5,057 nt of DNA from an uncultured Porphyromonadaceae bacterium (GTDB lineage: Bacteria > Bacteroidota > Bacteroidia > Bacteroidales > Muribaculaceae), in the NCBI GenBank assembly GCA_947175225.1, contig CAMWLX010000279.1, positions 1 through 5,057 on the forward strand, written 5' to 3'. The notes under the pieces are model-generated. The model had not been told where the DNA came from. It saw only the letters and a list, made by a program, of their open reading frames with translations, and did no database searches. Of the stretch, positions 1 through 4,006 are shown piece by piece. Positions within the stretch are counted from its first letter, which is position 1, and every line of letters begins with the position of its first letter. A program made the position numbers and the translations under genes.

Positions 1-35
1 GCGCGATGACGCACGCGGAGCGTGCTAACTACTCT
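1..35 (+). repeat. Palindromic dispersed repeat, copy 1
   Basis: First of two copies 51 bp apart that match at 34 of 35 positions (A27 here, G78 in copy 2). The core is a perfect inverted repeat, GCACGC (11-16), GGA loop, GCGTGC (20-25), followed by the tail ACTACTCT. The same core and tail recur at 3485-3515, and the tail recurs at 1560-1567. It resembles a REP-type extragenic palindrome. I infer a dispersed genomic repeat; only copies within this window are visible. Confidence 0.8.
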
Positions 36-51
36 GAATTTTCTTCCGGAC

Positions 52-86
52 GCGCGATGACGCACGCGGAGCGTGCTGACTACTCT
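52..86 (+). repeat. Palindromic dispersed repeat, copy 2, at the rpoN stop codon
   Basis: Second copy in tandem, with hairpin arms at 62-67 and 71-76. Its ACTACTCT tail ends at 86 and shares two bases with the rpoN stop codon (85-87, minus strand). Read in the rpoN direction, the 6-bp GC-rich hairpin begins about 9 nt after the stop. It could act as an mRNA 3'-end stabiliser or weak terminator. No T-run follows it, so it is not a standard intrinsic terminator. Confidence 0.75.
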
Positions 87-1491
87 AAATCTGTTTGCGG
101 AGGCGAGCAGGTGGGATGTTGAGGCGGTCGCGGTATTTGGCTACTGTGCGGCGGCTTATATTCAGGCCTTCCGAAAGGAGGGTCTGAGTTATTTTTTCGT
201 CGCTGAGGGGATGCTTTGGGTCTTCTGCATCCACTACTCGGCGGATTTCGGCTTCTATCTTGCGGTTGGTCAGTGCATCTGTCTCTTCTTCGCCTGAATT
301 GTCGCCGACAGTGTCGCTGAAGAAGAACCGAAGCGGAAGAATACCCCATGGCAAAGCTACATATTTATTGGCAGTGCATCGCGAGATGACAGATGCATCT
401 TGCCCTGTAAGCCTTTCGATATCTTTGATCATCATTGGGCGGAGACGGTAGATGTCTTCGGTGTCGAAATAGTCTCGTTGCAATTTCACTATAGCTGTCA
501 CTACCGACATCATCGCCTGCTGACGCAGTTGAAGAGATTTGATGAAGTCGCGGGCATCGTTGTAGCGGTTCAGGATAAACTCGCGGTCAGCATTATCTTT
601 TAGTTTCTCCATCCGTTTCTTCATGTCGGTCTCGGCTTGGGAGAAGGTCTCGCTGATGCGGAGTTCGGGGATGCGGTTGTTGAGCGTGATGATGGGTTCA
701 GGACCTGAAGTGTCGATTATGGCGTCGGGAATTATCGTGTTGGTGCCGGCAGCCGTTGAGTCGATAGAAGCACCGGGCTTGGGATTGAGCGTCCGGATAA
801 GGTCGATGGCATCATCCACTCTCTTTTGAGATATTTTCAGGCGAGAGACGAGAAGATGCGTATGAAGCATCGAAAAAGCTTCATACTGCTCGTTGAGGAT
901 TCGGAGAGCGTCATCGCGTGTCTGGGAAGGGGGAAGGTATTCGAGCTGAATGGAGAGGCAATCAGCAAGGGAGACTGCTCCTACTCCATGCGGCTCGAGT
1001 GTGCGGACCACTTCCAACCCCTTGTCCATGACGGATTGCGGCAAGTCGATACCTTCGGAAAAGGCGAGATCATTCACGAGGAATGAAGGGTCTCGCTGTA
1101 GGCGACCGTTGGAGTCGAGATTGCCTACGATGAAGCGGGCTGCTATCAAGACATCGGGGTCGAGATGCAGCTGCCCCAATTGCGAGAGCAATGAGTCGTA
1201 GAGCGAGGGGGCAGAGTCGGCAACGGGGAGTTCGGTATAGTCTTCGTTGGATAAGGTTCGGCGGCCGGATGCGTTCCATTCAGTTTGTGTAGGGGAGATG
1301 GAGGGTTCGGCGTCGCGATATGTCTCGGCATCTACGGCCTCGAGGGCGGGGTTTGCCTCCATCTCGCGTTCCACTTCCTCGTCGAGTTCGGGCGCGTTCA
1401 TCTCCAGCATCTTCACGAAGCGAAGCTGCTGTTGGGTAAGGCGCTGAGAGAGGCGCTGCTCGATAGCTATGTTTTGCCGGCTCTTTTCCAT
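85..1491 (-). CDS. rpoN: RNA polymerase sigma-54 factor RpoN
   Basis: Alternative sigma factor that binds core RNA polymerase and directs it to -24/-12 promoters, where opening needs an AAA+ enhancer-binding activator. The 468-residue product shows the family layout in order. Region I is Gln-rich (QRLSQRLTQQQLRFVKMLEM, near the N-terminus) with the acidic NAPELDEEVEREMEANPALE stretch, and a short acidic linker follows. The core-binding region is at roughly 90-300. The central helix-turn-helix region is about 353-392, with IKDIERLTGQDASVISR then NKYVALPWGILPLRFFFSD. The RpoN box that reads the -24 element is SRRTVAKYRD (446-455), close to the consensus ARRTVAKYRE. Length is slightly short but normal for Bacteroidetes, and region II is minimal. 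The ATG at 1489-1491 places region I at the expected distance; the next Met (28) would cut into it. No activator or sigma-54-dependent operon is visible here. Identification is secure. Confidence 0.97.
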   Translation of the reverse strand: MEKSRQNIAIEQRLSQRLTQQQLRFVKMLEMNAPELDEEVEREMEANPALEAVDAETYRDAEPSISPTQTEWNASGRRTLSNEDYTELPVADSAPSLYDSLLSQLGQLHLDPDVLIAARFIVGNLDSNGRLQRDPSFLVNDLAFSEGIDLPQSVMDKGLEVVRTLEPHGVGAVSLADCLSIQLEYLPPSQTRDDALRILNEQYEAFSMLHTHLLVSRLKISQKRVDDAIDLIRTLNPKPGASIDSTAAGTNTIIPDAIIDTSGPEPIITLNNRIPELRISETFSQAETDMKKRMEKLKDNADREFILNRYNDARDFIKSLQLRQQAMMSVVTAIVKLQRDYFDTEDIYRLRPMMIKDIERLTGQDASVISRCTANKYVALPWGILPLRFFFSDTVGDNSGEEETDALTNRKIEAEIRRVVDAEDPKHPLSDEKITQTLLSEGLNISRRTVAKYRDRLNIPPARLRKQI

Positions 1492-1495
1492 GCTG

Positions 1496-1527
1496 CAAAA
1501 TTACGTATTTTTCCCCAGATCGCCAAA
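1496..1527 (-). promoter_or_regulatory. Bacteroidetes-type promoter of rpoN
   Basis: On the minus strand, TTTG (1527-1524) and TAATTTTG (1503-1496) are separated by exactly 20 nt. They match the Bacteroidetes housekeeping pattern TTTG / TAnnTTTG. The -7 box ends only 4 nt before the rpoN ATG, so the transcript would start at or very near the start codon and be leaderless or almost so. Confidence 0.7.
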
Positions 1528-1538
1528 AAAATCTAAAT

Positions 1539-1568
1539 AGAGTAGTTGGCAGAGTGCTCACTACTCTG
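1539..1568 (+). repeat. Diverged member of the palindromic repeat family between divergent promoters
   Basis: AGAGTAGT (1539-1546) and its exact complement ACTACTCT (1560-1567) flank 13 nt. The 15-mer GTGCTCACTACTCTG (1554-1568) is identical to 3501-3515. The GC-rich hairpin core of the other copies is missing, so this is a diverged or truncated relative. It lies 11 bp from the rpoN -33 box and 19 bp from the -33 box of the ATPase gene. It could therefore also serve as an operator for both, but that is inference. Confidence 0.6.
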
Positions 1569-1587
1569 ATCGAATTAGGGGTGGTAA

Positions 1588-1619
1588 TTTGCAAATGAGG
1601 AATAAATGCATTATTTTTG
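1588..1619 (+). promoter_or_regulatory. Bacteroidetes-type promoter of the ATPase-nuclease gene
   Basis: TTTG (1588-1591) and TATTTTTG (1612-1619) are separated by 20 nt, the same spacing as in the other two promoters of this window. The expected transcript start near 1625-1627 leaves a short A-rich leader of about 14 nt before the ATG at 1640, typical of Bacteroidetes genes lacking a Shine-Dalgarno sequence. Confidence 0.75.
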
Positions 1620-1639
1620 CAAGATAAAAATTCAGAAGT

Positions 1640-3199
1640 ATGAGGCAGATTAGATATCCTGTGGGAATTCAGACCTTTCAAAAGATTATTGAGGAAGATT
1701 ATACATACGTCGATAAGACACATTTTATCGCCAACCTTGTAAAGGAAGGTCAATATATCTTCCTCAGCCGGCCTCGCCGATTCGGGAAGAGTCTGCTTCT
1801 CTCTACTATCCATGCATATTTCGATGGACGACGCAAGCTCTTCAAAGGGTTGGCGATCGATAGTATGGATATGGACTGGACTCCGAGGCCTGTGCTTCAT
1901 TTTGACCTTAATTCCGGTCTTTATAATCAGCTGGAAGGTCTGGATGAGTTGATTGACGCCCATCTAAAGGAATATGAAATGCAGTATGAGATAGCCGTTG
2001 AGTCAAATAAAAACATATCTACACGTTTCAGGAATCTTATTCGCGGGATCTACGACAAGACAGGAAAGAAAGTTGTAATTCTTGTGGATGAATACGACAA
2101 ACCACTTCTTAGCATTGAGGAGAATCCGGAATTGTTCGAAAAGAATCAGGCATTGCTGAAAGCATTCTTCTCAAATCTGAAATCTATGGATGCATATATT
2201 GAGTTTGGCATCCTCACAGGTGTTACCCGTTTTAGCAAGGTCAGCATCTTCAGCGACCTCAACAACCTGAAGGATATCTCGATGTATGAAGAGTATCAGG
2301 AGATATGCGGATGGACAGAGGAGGAATTGACTGCCAACTTTAAACCGGGTATAGAGACATTGGCACAGAAACGGAGAGGGTCTTACGAAAAGACTCTCGA
2401 GGAACTGCGGAATTTTTATGACGGCTACCTTTTCAGTGAGCAGGGCAACCGGCTCTATAATCCATTCAGCGTGTTGATGGCACTTGATAGTAAAAGGATC
2501 AAGCCATATTGGTTTGAAACGGGCACACCGACATTTTTAGTAAAACGCATCAAAGCACGTGGTACCTATCCTCCCGACATCAACGGCAAGATGTGCACAC
2601 AGAAGGAACTGGCAGCTGTCGGGCTGAATGACAGAAATCCGATTCCCCTTATGTTTCAGACCGGATATCTGACAATAGCAGACTATAGGGAAGACATGAA
2701 TCTCTATGAATTGCGCTTCCCTAATAGGGAAGTGGAAATCGGTTTCTATGAGGAACTGCTACAGGTCTACCTGCCGGAAACGAGCGACCCAGTCAGCTCA
2801 TTTAACTTTACCAATTTCAAGATAGACCTGTTTGAGGGGAACCCGGAAGCTTTCATGGGGCGACTTGCATCCCTGATGAAGGATCTGCCGGGAGAGGATC
2901 ACAGCGAGCCGACCTATAGGGCGATCACTTATCTGCTTGCCGTGCTTTGCGGGACTCCAGCTATAGCCGAACATCACGGATACAAAGGACGCAGCGACTT
3001 GGAAGTGGTTGCAGGAAAATACATCTATGTATTCGAATTCAAATACAATAAAAGTGTAAAGGAGGCGATGGAGCAGATCCATTCGCGCGACTATGCCGGA
3101 CGCTATGCAATAGATTCTCGGACTGTTTACCTCATCGGTGCCAACTTCATAGAGAAAAAGGAGGAGCGAGGATTAGACTATGAAATCGTAAAGTTATGA
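1640..3199 (+). CDS. Predicted AAA-ATPase with C-terminal PD-(D/E)XK nuclease-like domain (PF09820/PF08011 type)
   Basis: The 519-residue protein has the typical family start (RYPVGIQTFQKIIEEDYTYVDKT). An ATPase domain covers roughly 5-230. The Walker A-like loop is RPRRFGKS (44-51), with R in place of the usual first Gly, as is normal in this family. Walker B is VVILVDE (145-151) with D150/E151, followed by YDKPL. A sensor-like segment, TGVTRFSKVSIFSDLNNLKD, lies at 193-212. The C-terminal domain has the PD-(D/E)XK signature: D453 in GRSDLE, then E466 and K468 in VFEFKYNK, then a helix with EQI. All predicted catalytic residues are present and the length is full, so it looks intact. The family occurs in many copies per genome in Bacteroidales. 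Its biological role is not settled; nuclease activity or a role in mobility or defence is inference. It is monocistronic, with its own promoter, and is bracketed by copies of a dispersed repeat (1554-1568, 3501-3515). Cytoplasmic; no signal peptide or membrane segment. Confidence 0.92.
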   Translation: MRQIRYPVGIQTFQKIIEEDYTYVDKTHFIANLVKEGQYIFLSRPRRFGKSLLLSTIHAYFDGRRKLFKGLAIDSMDMDWTPRPVLHFDLNSGLYNQLEGLDELIDAHLKEYEMQYEIAVESNKNISTRFRNLIRGIYDKTGKKVVILVDEYDKPLLSIEENPELFEKNQALLKAFFSNLKSMDAYIEFGILTGVTRFSKVSIFSDLNNLKDISMYEEYQEICGWTEEELTANFKPGIETLAQKRRGSYEKTLEELRNFYDGYLFSEQGNRLYNPFSVLMALDSKRIKPYWFETGTPTFLVKRIKARGTYPPDINGKMCTQKELAAVGLNDRNPIPLMFQTGYLTIADYREDMNLYELRFPNREVEIGFYEELLQVYLPETSDPVSSFNFTNFKIDLFEGNPEAFMGRLASLMKDLPGEDHSEPTYRAITYLLAVLCGTPAIAEHHGYKGRSDLEVVAGKYIYVFEFKYNKSVKEAMEQIHSRDYAGRYAIDSRTVYLIGANFIEKKEERGLDYEIVKL

Positions 3200-3291
3200 G
3201 ATATTATTTTTTGCCACCACGACAAAAATGTACAAGGATATGGTAGAAGTAGGGAAGCACACCATCACCCCTCCATTTTAGCAGCTTACCA

Positions 3292-3389
3292 ATAACCTTG
3301 TAGGGACCGGGCCGTGCGTCCTTTTAGATTGTTATGTTGACATGTGTGCAAAAATAGGACGCACGGGCCGTGCGTCCCTACAAGGTTAT
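3292..3389. repeat. Long imperfect inverted repeat with an internal palindrome
   Basis: The outer arms, ATAACCTTGTAGGGAC (3292-3307) and GTCCCTACAAGGTTAT (3374-3389), are perfect 16-bp complements. The inner arms CCGTGCGTCC (3312-3321) and GGACGCACGG (3357-3366) add 10 bp after an asymmetric bulge, leaving a 35-nt spacer (3322-3356). The right arm is itself a near-perfect palindrome: GGACGCACGG (3357-3366), one G, CCGTGCGTCC (3368-3377). The left arm seems to be the same palindrome with a small deletion. Two inverted copies of a palindrome around a short spacer is the layout of a REP doublet (REPIN-like) or a small non-autonomous element. It could also act as a transcription barrier between the flanking genes. 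Confidence 0.8.
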
Positions 3390-3484
3390 CGGATATTCGG
3401 TATGTATAAGGACGCAATAATTGATTTTTAAAACAACGTGGATCGCTGGCGCTTCGCTTGCTATTTCCGCGGATGGGGCGGATA

Positions 3485-3515
3485 ATGACGCACGCGGAGC
3501 GTGCTCACTACTCTG
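3485..3515 (+). repeat. Palindromic dispersed repeat, copy 3
   Basis: Matches copies 1 and 2 from ATGACGCACGC onward, with hairpin arms GCACGC (3490-3495) and GCGTGC (3499-3504) around GGA, then CACTACTCTG. It differs from them at one central base (C3506). Same orientation as the copies at 1-86. It sits between the ATPase gene and the promoter of the structured RNA. Confidence 0.8.
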
Positions 3516-3567
3516 TTGATACTTTGGATAAAAAAATTGTAAAGATTTTGGAATGAACTGTAAAAAA

Positions 3568-3599
3568 TTTGGAAGAATGGGGATTTTTGTTTAATTTTG
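3568..3599 (+). promoter_or_regulatory. Strong Bacteroidetes-type promoter of the structured RNA
   Basis: TTTG (3568-3571) and TAATTTTG (3592-3599) are separated by 20 nt, a full match to TTTG / TAnnTTTG. The expected start is about 3605-3607, which coincides with the first base of the 5' stem at 3607. The region upstream is A/T-rich and carries an approximate 21-bp direct repeat of TGTAAA-A-TTTGGAA (3538-3553 and 3559-3574). No other TAnnTTTG box lies between here and the BspA-like start, so this promoter probably drives that gene too. Confidence 0.8.
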
Positions 3600-3605
3600 C
3601 AGTTA

Positions 3606-3949
3606 TAGATTCCTGAGCGGAAGCCTCTGTAAGGGGGCAAACGGGCGGGAATCTGAGGCGGTGCATCTTTGGATGCGTCCGTAATTACATATTATTGAAG
3701 CGTTTATCTGACGCTCTTTCTTGATGTGTAGAAACCTGGAAAACTTCGAATCATCGTCAGGAATGAGACAACGGTAGATGCCTATTAGGGATGTATGCAT
3801 TCCGCTGCGGTGGCGCGTGAGCGCCATGTCGTGGCGTTGCCATACATAATCCTGCGTGAGGCTTCTGCGTTGTCCGTTCTACGATGATGGGCAATTCCAG
3901 GGCCTCTACACATGGGACGGACAACAGAGTACAGGCTCTCACGCTTTTT
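3606..3949 (+). ncRNA. Highly structured RNA: long 5' leader of the BspA-like gene or a free-standing ncRNA
   Basis: Starts at a good promoter and folds throughout. The 5' stem is 3607-3615 with 3646-3654 (9 bp), enclosing GCCTC/GGGGC (3623-3627 with 3634-3638). Hairpin 2 is 3660-3667 with 3672-3679 around a TTTG loop. A small hairpin AGCGT/ACGCT is at 3699-3703 with 3711-3715. A rod at 3724-3913 is built from 3724-3732/3905-3913, 3735-3741/3895-3901, 3750-3757/3881-3888, 3767-3773/3868-3874, 3780-3783/3859-3862, 3791-3797/3841-3847 and 3811-3816/3821-3826. The rod is capped by a GTGA (GNRA) tetraloop. The rod resembles 6S RNA in size and shape, but its largest internal loop (3798-3810 opposite 3827-3840) lies near the tip rather than mid-rod, so I do not assign that identity. 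No tmRNA, RNase P or SRP RNA hallmarks were recognised. The 3' end near the T-run at 3945-3949 is a guess. Confidence 0.65.
3854..3949 (+). terminator. Candidate intrinsic terminator or attenuator hairpin competing with the rod
   Basis: GCGTGAG (3854-3860) is the exact complement of CTCACGC (3938-3944), which is followed directly by TTTTT (3945-3949). Nested inside, 3869-3881 (GTTGTCCGTTCTA) pairs with 3913-3925 over 13 consecutive positions, two of them G-U. These pairings exclude several stems of the rod, so the RNA has two alternative folds. The hairpin is large (91 nt) with internal unpaired parts, so its efficiency as a terminator is uncertain. Confidence 0.4.
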
Positions 3950-4006
3950 CATTTCTATGCTGTGCCGACGATGTGAGCCCGAAGGCATACTGATAATCTT
4001 AACCTT

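Larger units (their letters stand above)
3200..3567. other. Intergenic stretch without a gene, rich in repeats
   Basis: No ORF here has a plausible start or recognisable product. Bases 3200-3290 show a T-run right after the ATPase stop (3207-3212) but no hairpin before it, so no intrinsic terminator is visible. Then come a long inverted repeat (3292-3389) and a GC-rich tract (about 3437-3482) containing the small inverted repeat TCCGC/GCGGA (3466-3470, 3478-3482). The palindromic repeat copy at 3485-3515 follows. After that comes an A/T-rich stretch with iterated TTTGGAA upstream of the leader promoter. Confidence 0.7.

Noticed and set aside
44..51. Pseudogene or second gene upstream of rpoN in bases 1-84
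   Set aside because: The stretch is almost entirely the two repeat copies and a 16-nt linker, with no coding signal.
1280..1963. 227-codon minus-strand ORF spanning the 5' parts of rpoN and the ATPase gene
   Set aside because: It overlaps two well-supported genes and both of their promoters, and its product is low-complexity Arg-rich at the end antisense to or out of frame with rpoN.
3724..3913. 6S RNA (ssrS)
   Set aside because: Length and rod shape fit, but the largest internal loop is near the tip rather than in the middle and I recognise no conserved 6S sequence. Left open as a covariance-model test rather than called.
3724..3913. MITE with terminal inverted repeats ATGTGTAG/CTACACAT
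   Set aside because: No target-site duplication flanks the arms, and the complementarity continues in many short stems with internal loops as in an RNA rather than as simple terminal repeats.
3606..3949. Retron msr-msd RNA or a group II intron fragment
   Set aside because: The long hairpin is suggestive, but no reverse transcriptase follows and no a1/a2 flanking complement or intron domain V was recognised.
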